From: Solirubrobacterales bacterium
GTDB taxonomy: Bacteria > Actinomycetota > Thermoleophilia > Solirubrobacterales > 70-9
Length of the DNA: 40,550 nucleotides
NCBI GenBank assembly: GCA_025936755.1
Contig: JAICSS010000023.1
Span: 1-40,550, forward strand
Reading direction: 5' to 3'
Position 1 is the first letter of the stretch. Each line of letters opens with the position of its first letter. Shown here piece by piece: positions 15,652 to 22,233 of this stretch. The notes under the pieces are model-generated. The model saw only the letters and a list, made by a program, of their open reading frames with translations. It was not told the DNA's origin and did not search any database. The position numbers were made by a program, and so were the translations under genes.

Positions 15652-15661
15652 ATGCTATACG
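15652..15661. promoter_or_regulatory. Overlapping divergent -10 boxes (SHOCT gene / dioxygenase gene)
   Basis: Minus-strand TAGCAT (15657 to 15652) ends 6 nt before ATG 15645. Plus-strand TATACG (15656-15661) ends 6 nt before ATG 15668. The boxes share two bases (TA at 15656-15657), and the whole gap between start codons is 22 nt. Both transcripts would be leaderless. Confidence 0.4.
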
Positions 15662-15667
15662 TGGGCA

Positions 15668-16585
15668 ATGAAGCTAGAGGGCATTCACCACATCACCGCG
15701 ATCACCGAGGACGCCCAGCGCAACGTCGACTTCTACGCCGGCGTGATGGGGCTGCGGCTGGTCAAGAAAACCGTCAACCAGGACAACCCGACCGTCTACC
15801 ACCTCTTCTTCGCCGACGAGGCGGGGGACGCGGGCTCCGACCTGACCTTCTTCGAGTACCCGGGCGCGCCGCTGGGCCGCGCCGGCGCCGGGATGGTGCA
15901 CCGGATCGTCTGGCGGGTCGCCAGCGCCGAGGCGCTCGACTTCTGGGCCGAGCGGCTGGGCGCCAACGACACCGAGCCCCGGCGCGACGGCGACAGCCTC
16001 GTCTTTTCCGACCCCGAGGGACTCGAGCACGAGCTGGCGGCGGTGGACGTCCCCGACCAGCCGCTGATCGCCGACCATCCGGAGGTGCCGAAGGAGATGG
16101 CGCTGCAGGGTTTCCACGCGGTGCGCGCCTACGCGGTCTCGCCGGATGCCTCGAGCCGCCTGCTCGAGGCGCTCGAGTTCGAGCGGGCAGACGGCGGCTG
16201 GGAGGCGCGCGGCGAGCAGCGCGGCGGCCTCTGCCTCTACGACGAGGCGCCGAGCGAGCGCGGCCTGCAGGGCGCCGGCAGCGTTCACCACGTCGCCTGG
16301 GCCTCGACCCCGGAGGAGCTGCTCGACTGGCGCGAGAAGGCGGTCGCCGGCGGCGCCCAGCCGACGCCGGAGATCGACCGCTTCTACTTCCGCTCGATCT
16401 ACTTCCGCGAGCCCAGCGGCGTCCTCTTCGAGATCGCGACCCTGGGGCCGGGCTTCACCGTCGACGAGCCGGTCGAGCACCTCGGCGAGAAGCTCTCGCT
16501 GCCGCCGGCCTTCGAGCACCTGCGCGACGAGGTCGAACCGAACCTGCGCCCGGTCGAGAACCCGCGCCTCAAAGCCCAGGGTTGA
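15668..16585 (+). CDS. VOC-superfamily ring-cleaving dioxygenase (hydroquinone-type)
   Basis: A 305-residue protein with two vicinal-oxygen-chelate modules (about 1-130 and 150-290). The likely Fe(II) ligands are in place: His in GIHHITAI at the start, His in GSVHHVAWA, and Glu in SGVLFEIATLG. This layout is that of the MhqO/PcpA/LinE type extradiol enzymes, which open (chloro)hydroquinones. It overlaps the next gene (maleylacetate reductase) by 4 nt (TTGA), so the two are coupled and should act in one pathway. The exact aromatic substrate is inferred, not shown. The start has no ribosome binding site but a close -10 box. Confidence 0.82.
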   Translation: MKLEGIHHITAITEDAQRNVDFYAGVMGLRLVKKTVNQDNPTVYHLFFADEAGDAGSDLTFFEYPGAPLGRAGAGMVHRIVWRVASAEALDFWAERLGANDTEPRRDGDSLVFSDPEGLEHELAAVDVPDQPLIADHPEVPKEMALQGFHAVRAYAVSPDASSRLLEALEFERADGGWEARGEQRGGLCLYDEAPSERGLQGAGSVHHVAWASTPEELLDWREKAVAGGAQPTPEIDRFYFRSIYFREPSGVLFEIATLGPGFTVDEPVEHLGEKLSLPPAFEHLRDEVEPNLRPVENPRLKAQG

Positions 16586-17613
16586 GCGAGGACTTCACCT
16601 GGCGCGACGCCGGGCGCACCGTCGTCTTCCGCCGCGAGGGGATGCCGCGTGCGCTCGAGGTGCTGCGCGAGCACGGGGTGGGGGAGTTCGAGCTGCTGAG
16701 TACGGAGCGGGCGCTTGGGGAGGCTCCGGACCTGGCCGAGGTGGCGAACGGAGTGCATCTGGTGGGGCACGGGCAAGTCCCGGCCGCCGCGGCGCCGGTG
16801 TTGGACGCACTCTCGCCCCCTTGCCTGCTTAGTGAGGGGGCGAGAGTGCGTCCACTCGTAGCGCTCGGCGGCGGCCGGGTGGTCGATGTGGCGAAGGCGG
16901 TCGGGGCCGTGTCGGGTGCGGAGGTGGTGGCGATTCCGACGACGTTGTCGGGGGCGCCGATGACGGCGATTCATCGCCTGCCCGGGGGGGCCGAGGATCG
17001 GGCGCAGGTAATGGTGCGGCCGTCGCTGGTGATCGCGGACCCGGCGGCGATGACGGGACAGAAGGAACGGGAACTGCGGGCGAGCGCGATGAACGCTCTG
17101 GCGCACGGGGCGGACACGTTGTACCTGCCAGGGTCGAACCCGGTCTCCGAGATGACGGCGATGCGGGGGGCGGAATTGATCGGGTCGGCGCTGGACGAAG
17201 AGCGGGTGGAGCGGGACAGGGGAGACCTGGCCCTCGGCGCGATCCTCTGCGGCTACGCGATCGACTCCGCCGGCTTTGGCCTCCACCACTTGATCTGCCA
17301 GACCCTGGTCCGCATCTGCGGCACCCCGCACGCGGAGACGAATGCCGCGATCCTGCCGCAGGCGGTCGGTTTCCTGGCCGAGCGCGCCCCAAAGGCGTAT
17401 GAGGGTCTCGCTGCTTCTCTCGGGACCGATCTCCCCGGCCTTCCCGAGAGGATCGAAGAGCTGGGTCGGCCCCGGCGCCTCAGCACCCTCGGCGGGGACG
17501 AATCGCGGCTCGACGAGGCGCTCGAGGCGATGCTCCAGCGGCCGGAGCTCCAACAAGTGCCGGGGCAACCGTCCCGTGCAGACCTCGCGAAGCTCGTTCA
17601 GGCGGGGTGGTAA
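16582..17613 (+). CDS. Maleylacetate reductase-like iron-containing alcohol dehydrogenase
   Basis: A 343-residue member of the Fe-ADH/dehydroquinate synthase-like superfamily. VALGGGRVVDVAKAV is the NAD(P)-binding glycine loop, NALAHGADTLY and FGLHHLICQTLV carry metal-ligand His, and PHAETNAAILPQAV matches the maleylacetate reductase signature. The reaction would reduce maleylacetate to 3-oxoadipate. The start is TTG 16582, overlapping the dioxygenase stop as TTGA; no ATG is near the homologous start. Codons about 74-91, between the N-terminal region and the Gly loop, are encoded by a 20-bp perfect inverted repeat (16802-16854). A longer open frame upstream is only antisense noise. Confidence 0.85.
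   Translation: MSEDFTWRDAGRTVVFRREGMPRALEVLREHGVGEFELLSTERALGEAPDLAEVANGVHLVGHGQVPAAAAPVLDALSPPCLLSEGARVRPLVALGGGRVVDVAKAVGAVSGAEVVAIPTTLSGAPMTAIHRLPGGAEDRAQVMVRPSLVIADPAAMTGQKERELRASAMNALAHGADTLYLPGSNPVSEMTAMRGAELIGSALDEERVERDRGDLALGAILCGYAIDSAGFGLHHLICQTLVRICGTPHAETNAAILPQAVGFLAERAPKAYEGLAASLGTDLPGLPERIEELGRPRRLSTLGGDESRLDEALEAMLQRPELQQVPGQPSRADLAKLVQAGW
16802..16854 (+). repeat. 20-bp perfect inverted repeat inside the maleylacetate reductase gene
   Basis: Arms 16802-16821 and 16835-16854 are exact reverse complements with a 13-nt loop. The element is translated in frame, giving the stretch LDALSPPCLLSEGARVRP. It replaces the usual Ala-rich helix of the family at this point. Its sequence differs from the cysS element. 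Confidence 0.85.
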
Positions 17614-17617
17614 GCGG

Positions 17618-17662
17618 CGAGTCCGCAAAACCTGACGAAATGCGTCAGGCCTTGCGGACTCG
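17618..17662 (+). terminator. Two-step hairpin after the maleylacetate reductase gene
   Basis: CGAGTCCGCAA (17618-17628) pairs with TTGCGGACTCG (17652-17662). After a 2x2 internal loop, CCTGACG (17631-17637) pairs with CGTCAGG (17643-17649), with a 5-nt loop. It starts 4 nt after the stop. The CGAGTCCGC arm also occurs in the hairpin at 30599. Confidence 0.6.
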
Positions 17663-17702
17663 GTTCGCGTAACCGTGTCTCTTCGACCGTGTAGCGCTAC
17701 GC

Positions 17703-19382
17703 GTGGATCCCGAACGTCTGAGCCCGGAGCGGCTCGCCTCGTATCACGCGTATACGCGTAGGCACAGCGTCAACTGGCCGATGTACTGCCTCGCGCGGGC
17801 GCTCCTGGTGCCGTTCTTCCTCGTCTATTTCCGCCTCGACCGGCGGGGGCGCGAGTACGGGAAGGCGAAGGGCGGGGCGATCGTCGCCGCCAACCACCGC
17901 AGCTTCCTCGACCCCTTCGTCGTCGGCGCCACCCTGCCCTGGCGGCGGCCGATGAACTACATGGCCAAGGTCGAGCTCTTCGAGCGCCGCTGGCAGGGAT
18001 GGATGCTGTCGCGGCTCGGGGCCTTTCCGGTTCGCCGCGGCGAGTCGGACGAGGAATCGATGCTGACCGCGCGGATGATCGCCGAACGCGGCGGCGCCGT
18101 CTGCGTCTTCCCGGAGGGCACGCGGATCCGCCGCGGCACCCTCGCCAACCCGAAGCGCGGGGTCGGGCGGCTGGCGCTGCAGACCGGCGCGGTCGTCATC
18201 CCCACCGCTGTGCTCGGGACCGAACACGTGCGCCGCGGCTGGCGCATCCGCCCGCGCAAGTGCAGGGTCCGCCTCGGCCCGCCGATGACCTTCCCCCGCG
18301 CCGAGGAACCCTCGCCGGCGCTGGCGGAAACGGTGACGGCGCGGATCTGGCCCAACGTCCTCCTGCAGTGGGAAGACCTCGGCGGCCTGCCGCCGATGCG
18401 CCGTGCCGCTGTGATCGGCGCCGGCAGCTGGGGGACCGCGGTAGCCGTCCTCCTCGCCCGCGGCGGCCTCGAGGTCCAGCTCGGGGCGCGGACGCCGGAG
18501 CGCGTCGAGGAGCTGATCGAGGACGGCGAGAACCGCCGCTACCTGCCCGGGGTGCCGCTGCCGGAGGCGATCGACGTGCGGCCGGCCTCGGCGATCGAGC
18601 TCGCCGGCCTCGACCTGATCTGCCTCGCGATCCCCTCCGCCCAGCTGCCGCAGGCGGTGGGGGCGATCGCCGACCGGGTCAGCTCGCGCAGCGCCGTGCT
18701 GATGCTGACCAAGGGCCTGATCAGCGGCCAGGGGCTGCTCCCCTCCGAATACGTCGGCGAACGGGTGCGGGCGCGGGCGCTCGCCTGCCTCGGCGGCCCC
18801 GCCCACGCCCGCGAGGCCGTCTCCGGCTCCGCCGCCCTCGTCCTCGGCTCCGCCGACGAGGAGCTGCGGGTCCAGATCGGCGAGGTCTTCGACCGCGCCG
18901 GGCTGGTCTGCGAGCGCTCGCGCGACGTCACCGGGGTCGAGATGGCCGGCGCCGCCAAGAACGCCGCCGCCCTCGCCGCTGCCGCGGCCGAGCCGCACGG
19001 GCTCAACGCCGCCGGGATCGCCGTCGCCGCGATCTGGCGCGAGTGCATCGACCACGCCGTCGCCCGCGGCGCCGACCCGGAAACCTTCGCCGGCCTGGCG
19101 GGAGTGGGGGACCTGACCGCGACGATGATGGCGCCGTCGGGGCGCAACCGGCGCGCCGGCGAGCTGCTCGGGACCGGCACCCCGGCCGGCGAGATCCCGG
19201 GCAAGATCGGCCAGGCTTCCGAGGGGCTCGACACCGTTCCCCTCCTCGCCGAGGCGGTCGCCTCCTCCGGGGCCGAGGCCGACGCGCTGGCCGGACTCGC
19301 CGCCCTGATCCGCGGCGATTGCGACGCCGAGGAATGGATGGCCGGGCTGCGCCAGGTCGAGCGCCAGAGGCGGGCCGCGTGA
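17703..19382 (+). CDS. Fused 1-acylglycerol-3-phosphate acyltransferase / glycerol-3-phosphate dehydrogenase (PlsC-GpsA)
   Basis: One open frame of 559 residues joins two phospholipid enzymes. Residues about 1-228 are a PlsC-type acyltransferase: hydrophobic segment 28-45, catalytic NHRSFLD (His65, Asp70) and FPEGTR at 136-141. Residues 232-559 are a complete GpsA: GAGSWGTAVAVLLARGG, NRRYLPGVPLP, LTKGL, GPAHAREAV, GAAKNAAAL with Lys419, and GLAGVGDLTATMMAPSGRNR. GpsA reduces dihydroxyacetone phosphate to glycerol 3-phosphate and PlsC acylates lysophosphatidate. An in-frame ATG at 18396 marks the GpsA boundary but has no clear ribosome binding site and no stop lies before it, so a true fusion is favoured. 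The start GTG 17703 is likely. Confidence 0.88.
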   Translation: MDPERLSPERLASYHAYTRRHSVNWPMYCLARALLVPFFLVYFRLDRRGREYGKAKGGAIVAANHRSFLDPFVVGATLPWRRPMNYMAKVELFERRWQGWMLSRLGAFPVRRGESDEESMLTARMIAERGGAVCVFPEGTRIRRGTLANPKRGVGRLALQTGAVVIPTAVLGTEHVRRGWRIRPRKCRVRLGPPMTFPRAEEPSPALAETVTARIWPNVLLQWEDLGGLPPMRRAAVIGAGSWGTAVAVLLARGGLEVQLGARTPERVEELIEDGENRRYLPGVPLPEAIDVRPASAIELAGLDLICLAIPSAQLPQAVGAIADRVSSRSAVLMLTKGLISGQGLLPSEYVGERVRARALACLGGPAHAREAVSGSAALVLGSADEELRVQIGEVFDRAGLVCERSRDVTGVEMAGAAKNAAALAAAAAEPHGLNAAGIAVAAIWRECIDHAVARGADPETFAGLAGVGDLTATMMAPSGRNRRAGELLGTGTPAGEIPGKIGQASEGLDTVPLLAEAVASSGAEADALAGLAALIRGDCDAEEWMAGLRQVERQRRAA

Positions 19383-19394
19383 TCGGCCCGGGGG

Positions 19395-19400
19395 TAGGCT
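19395..19400 (+). promoter_or_regulatory. -10 box TAGGCT before ECF sigma gene
   Basis: TAGGCT ends 6 nt before GTG 19407 and no Shine-Dalgarno sequence lies between. This predicts a leaderless transcript for the sigma factor, separate from the fusion gene ending at 19382. Confidence 0.45.
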
Positions 19401-19406
19401 TGCCAG

Positions 19407-19967
19407 GTGAGCGGCCCCGAGGAGAACGTCGAGCCGGCGGAGCTGGCTCCGGCGGCCAAGGCCGAGCTCGACCGCGCCTTCGAAGACTTCTACCGCTCGC
19501 ACCTGCGCGACGTCTATTCCTACGCCTACTACCGGATCGGGAACCACCACGACGCCGAGGACCTGACCGAGCAGGCCTTCCTCCAGGCCTACCGTCACTT
19601 CGACCGCGCCCGGCGCGAGTCCGACGGGCGGCCGCTGCGGCCCTGGGTGATCCGGATCGCCCACAACCTCGCCTCCAACTACTACCGGGACCGCTCGCGG
19701 CGCCCGCAGACGCCGCTGGAAAACGCCGACCCGATCGCCGCCCGCCACGACACCGAGGCGATCGCCGAGGGCCGGGAGGAGCTGCGGCAGGTGATGGAGC
19801 ACCTCGACAAGCTCCCCGAGGACCGGCGCGAGGCGCTGATCATGCGCTTCGCCCTCGGCATGGACAACCGCGAGATCGCGCGCGCCCTCGGCCGCAGCGA
19901 CGGGGCGACGAAGGTGCTGATCCATCGTGCGATCAAGCAGCTGCAGGAGGAGATGAGCGATGGCTGA
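19407..19967 (+). CDS. ECF-type RNA polymerase sigma factor
   Basis: A 186-residue extracytoplasmic-function sigma factor. Region 2 is about 25-95 (FEDFYRSHLRDVYSYAYYRIG, HDAEDLTEQAFLQAYRHF, RPWVIRIAHNLASNYYRD). Region 4 is about 125-180 (HLDKLPEDRREALIMRFALG, NREIARALGRSDGATKVLIHRAI), with the helix-turn-helix that reads the -35 box. Its end overlaps the next gene by 8 nt (ATGGCTGA), the common arrangement with an anti-sigma factor. The signal and target promoters are unknown. Confidence 0.9.
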   Translation: MSGPEENVEPAELAPAAKAELDRAFEDFYRSHLRDVYSYAYYRIGNHHDAEDLTEQAFLQAYRHFDRARRESDGRPLRPWVIRIAHNLASNYYRDRSRRPQTPLENADPIAARHDTEAIAEGREELRQVMEHLDKLPEDRREALIMRFALGMDNREIARALGRSDGATKVLIHRAIKQLQEEMSDG

Positions 19968-20313
19968 CTCGCGCGAGACCCTGAGCGGCTCGACCTGGGA
20001 CGTCGAGCGGTTGCTGGGAGACGCGCTGCGGCCGATCGAGCCGCCGGAGCGCCTCTCCGGCCGCTTCGAGGACACGATGGCCGCGGTCACGCAGGCCGCC
20101 GCCGAGGAGCTCTCCGACTGGGCCGAGGAGCTCTCCGAGAGCGAGCTGCGGTCCCTGCGCGACCCGCGCAACTGGGTGCGGCCGGTGGTCGCGGTCGGCG
20201 CCGGCGGCGCCGCGACCGGGGCGCTGGTCCTGCTGGAGCTGCGCCGCCGCAGCCGCCAGCAGAGCCGGAGCGGGCTACGGGCGCTGTCGAGCGGGCTGCG
20301 CTCGCGGCTTTGA
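19960..20313 (+). CDS. Small single-span membrane protein, possible anti-sigma factor
   Basis: A 117-residue protein: an acidic N-terminal domain (about 1-70, with helix EELSDWAEELSESELRSL), one membrane helix (about 75-95, VVAVGAGGAATGALVLLEL), and a short Arg/Ser-rich tail. It lacks the His-Cys-Cys zinc motif of common anti-sigma factors. The 8-nt overlap with the ECF gene and the membrane helix suggest that it holds or tunes that sigma factor; this is inference from context. Its 3' end overlaps the convergent DUF4383 gene by 39 nt. Confidence 0.75.
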   Translation: MADSRETLSGSTWDVERLLGDALRPIEPPERLSGRFEDTMAAVTQAAAEELSDWAEELSESELRSLRDPRNWVRPVVAVGAGGAATGALVLLELRRRSRQQSRSGLRALSSGLRSRL

Positions 20314-20688
20314 CCTGCGCGGTTCGCTAGCCGCCTCCTGGGCGACGTTCGAACCGCGCTTCGTCCCCGCAGCGGCGGCGAGGCCGAGGACGCCGACGGC
20401 CAGGTTCAGTCCCTCGCTGCCCCAGCCGACGATCGCCAGGACGACGTAGAGGGCCCCGACCGCGAGCGCGTAGCCGCGCGAGGAGGCGCCGGCGACGAGC
20501 AGCCCGATCGCGCCCGTGGCGACGTAGAAGAGGTTGAGCCAGCCGTTCACCGGCAGCGCTCCGAGCGCCTGCCCGTAGGCGTCTATTGCCCCGAACGAGG
20601 CGTCGTAGAAGAAGCCGACGACCCCCAGGACCAGGAGGAGGGCGCCGGCGAGCGCGGCGTAGAGACGGGCGGGGCTGGGGGCCTCCAT
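20275..20688 (-). CDS. DUF4383-like four-helix membrane protein
   Basis: A 137-residue integral membrane protein with four predicted helices (about 10-28, 45-65, 70-88 and 92-107) and an Arg/Pro-rich tail. ALAGALLLVLGVVGFFYD and PVNGWLNLFYVATGAIGLL match the pattern of DUF4383 proteins, in which a VNxxHNLVHL-like second helix is usual; here the His residues are missing, so the match is approximate. It starts 28 nt from the divergent rhomboid gene and overlaps the end of the convergent small membrane protein. Function unknown. Confidence 0.75.
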   Translation of the reverse strand: MEAPSPARLYAALAGALLLVLGVVGFFYDASFGAIDAYGQALGALPVNGWLNLFYVATGAIGLLVAGASSRGYALAVGALYVVLAIVGWGSEGLNLAVGVLGLAAAAGTKRGSNVAQEAASEPRRSKPRAQPARQRP

Positions 20689-20696
20689 CGGCGGCG

Positions 20697-20706
20697 ATTG
20701 TAGGCT
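20697..20706. promoter_or_regulatory. Overlapping divergent -10 boxes (DUF4383 gene / rhomboid gene)
   Basis: Minus-strand TACAAT (20702 to 20697) ends 8 nt before ATG 20688. Plus-strand TAGGCT (20701-20706) ends 10 nt before ATG 20717. They share the TA at 20701-20702. Neither gene has a ribosome binding site in the 28-nt gap. Confidence 0.5.
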
Positions 20707-20716
20707 GCGGAGCCCG

Positions 20717-21544
20717 ATGGCCGAGACTTGTTACCGACACCCCGACCGCGAGACCCGCGTCTCCTGCTCCTCCTGCGGGCGCCCGATCTGCCCCGACTGC
20801 ATGACGCCGACCCCGGTCGGGATGCGCTGCCCGGAGTGCGCGAGCCAGCGCACGCGGGTGGTGCGGAACCCGACCGGGACGCCCACCGGGTTCGGAGCGT
20901 TCCCGGCCACCTACGTCCTGATCGCGATCAACGTGGTCGTCTTCCTGATCGAGATCGCCAACGGCGCCGGGGGGCTGTTCAACGAACAGGGGAGCAGGTT
21001 CGTCGCGGACTTCGGCCTCTACGGGCCCTCCGTCGCCGAAGGCGAGTGGTACCGCCTCCTCACCAGCGGCTTCCTCCACGCCAACCTGATCCACATCGGC
21101 TTCAACATGCTCCTCCTCTTCTTCCTCGGCCGCCTGCTGGAGCCGGCTCTCGGCACGCCGCGCTTCCTCGCCCTCTACTTCGCCTCCCTGCTCGCGGGTT
21201 CGCTGGGGGCGCTGATCCTCGAGCCGAACTCGCTGGGAATCGGGGCTTCCGGAGCGATCTTCGGCATCGCCGGCGCCACCTTCGTCATCGCCCGCGGCCG
21301 TGGCATGGAGGCGCTCGCGGGACAGGTCGGATTCCTCATCGTCTTCAACCTGATCTTCAGCTTCACCGCTCGCAACATCAGCGTCGGCGCCCACGTCGGC
21401 GGCCTGATCGGCGGCGTGATCTGCGCCCTCGCGATCGTCGCCGGCGAGAGGGGGATGTTCGGTCGCAACCGGCTGCCGCTCGAGTTCGCGGCGATGGCCC
21501 TCGTCGCCGCCGTCTCGGTGGCGATGGCGATCTCCGTCGCCTGA
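20717..21544 (+). CDS. Rhomboid-family intramembrane serine protease with N-terminal zinc finger
   Basis: A 275-residue protein that should cleave transmembrane substrates within the membrane. Residues 5-41 are a B-box-like zinc finger (Cys5, His8, Cys17, Cys20, Cys25, Cys28, Cys38, Cys41). Six or more helices follow from about 63. The catalytic dyad is Ser178 in GASGAIFG and His226 in SVGAHVGGLIGG, with HANLIHIGFNMLLL at 121-134 holding the oxyanion-hole His/Asn. All key residues are intact. The zinc finger is cytoplasmic and may bind a partner. It is transcribed from a divergent promoter shared with the DUF4383 gene. Confidence 0.93.
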   Translation: MAETCYRHPDRETRVSCSSCGRPICPDCMTPTPVGMRCPECASQRTRVVRNPTGTPTGFGAFPATYVLIAINVVVFLIEIANGAGGLFNEQGSRFVADFGLYGPSVAEGEWYRLLTSGFLHANLIHIGFNMLLLFFLGRLLEPALGTPRFLALYFASLLAGSLGALILEPNSLGIGASGAIFGIAGATFVIARGRGMEALAGQVGFLIVFNLIFSFTARNISVGAHVGGLIGGVICALAIVAGERGMFGRNRLPLEFAAMALVAAVSVAMAISVA

Positions 21545-21549
21545 CGGGT

Positions 21550-22113
21550 CTAGAGCTCGGGCAGCGGCCGGTGCACCGGCGCCCGCAGCGCCACGGCGCC
21601 GACGTTGCCCGGCGAATCGACGCGGTCGGGATGGAGCACGTGGGCGAGCAGCTCGACGCCGTCGACCAGGCGCGGCCCCGGCTCGGCGAAGAGAGTCCCG
21701 TCGACCGCGTAGAGCCGCGTCGCCCCGAGAGCGGCGACGTTCTCCCAGTGCTCCATCGCCTGCGCCTGCGCGTTCTCGGCCGAGACGTCCGGCATCACCA
21801 CCACCACGTCCGCGCTGAGGCTCTCCAGCTCCCCCCAGCCGACCGCGGGCGGGCTGAGGCCGGGGTCGCCGGCGACGTCCTCGCCGCCGGCTATCGAAAT
21901 CATCTCCGGGATCCAGAAGCCGCCGACCCGCGGCGGGTCCAGCCGCTGGAGGGCGATCACCCGCGGCGAGCCGACCCCGGCGACCGCGGCCCGGATCGTC
22001 GCCAGCCGCCCCTCCATCTCGCCCCGCAATTCGTGGGCGTGGTCATCCATCCCGGTCGCCTCGCCCAGCCGCACGATCTCTTCGAGCATCTCGTTGAGCG
22101 TGGCGATTCGCAT
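21550..22113 (-). CDS. Cobalamin-binding protein, C-terminal lobe only (N-terminally truncated)
   Basis: A 187-residue protein resembling the second half of BtuF-like cobalamin-binding proteins. ATLNEMLEEIVRLGEATG corresponds to the linker helix, VIALQRLDPPRVGGFWIPEM and GGEDVAGDPGLSPPAVGWGE to the second-lobe ligand region, and LYAVDGTLFAEPGPRLVDG to the family end. Full-length relatives have about 290 residues with a first lobe (roughly 100 residues) that is absent. Upstream bases in the same frame do not resemble it, and a divergent gene begins at 22234. It has no signal peptide. It may be a decayed gene or a one-lobe domain. Confidence 0.7.
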   Translation of the reverse strand: MRIATLNEMLEEIVRLGEATGMDDHAHELRGEMEGRLATIRAAVAGVGSPRVIALQRLDPPRVGGFWIPEMISIAGGEDVAGDPGLSPPAVGWGELESLSADVVVVMPDVSAENAQAQAMEHWENVAALGATRLYAVDGTLFAEPGPRLVDGVELLAHVLHPDRVDSPGNVGAVALRAPVHRPLPEL

Positions 22114-22233
22114 TGCTCGGTCAATATCGCACCGAAGGAGCGGCGTAGTGCCGAAGCGCCGCTTCGGGTAGCTATATTCACGGTGCCGAATGGCCGAGGA
22201 CGTCCCAGCCCGAAGTACCGGGCCGCATAGCCG

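Noticed and set aside
14578-16581. Upstream extension of the maleylacetate reductase frame
   Set aside because: It is antisense to the SHOCT gene and out of frame with the dioxygenase; family homology begins only at TTG 16582.
17697-20171. 824-codon minus-strand open frame opposite the PlsC-GpsA fusion and the ECF gene
   Set aside because: No recognisable domain; mirrors codon bias of the coding strand.
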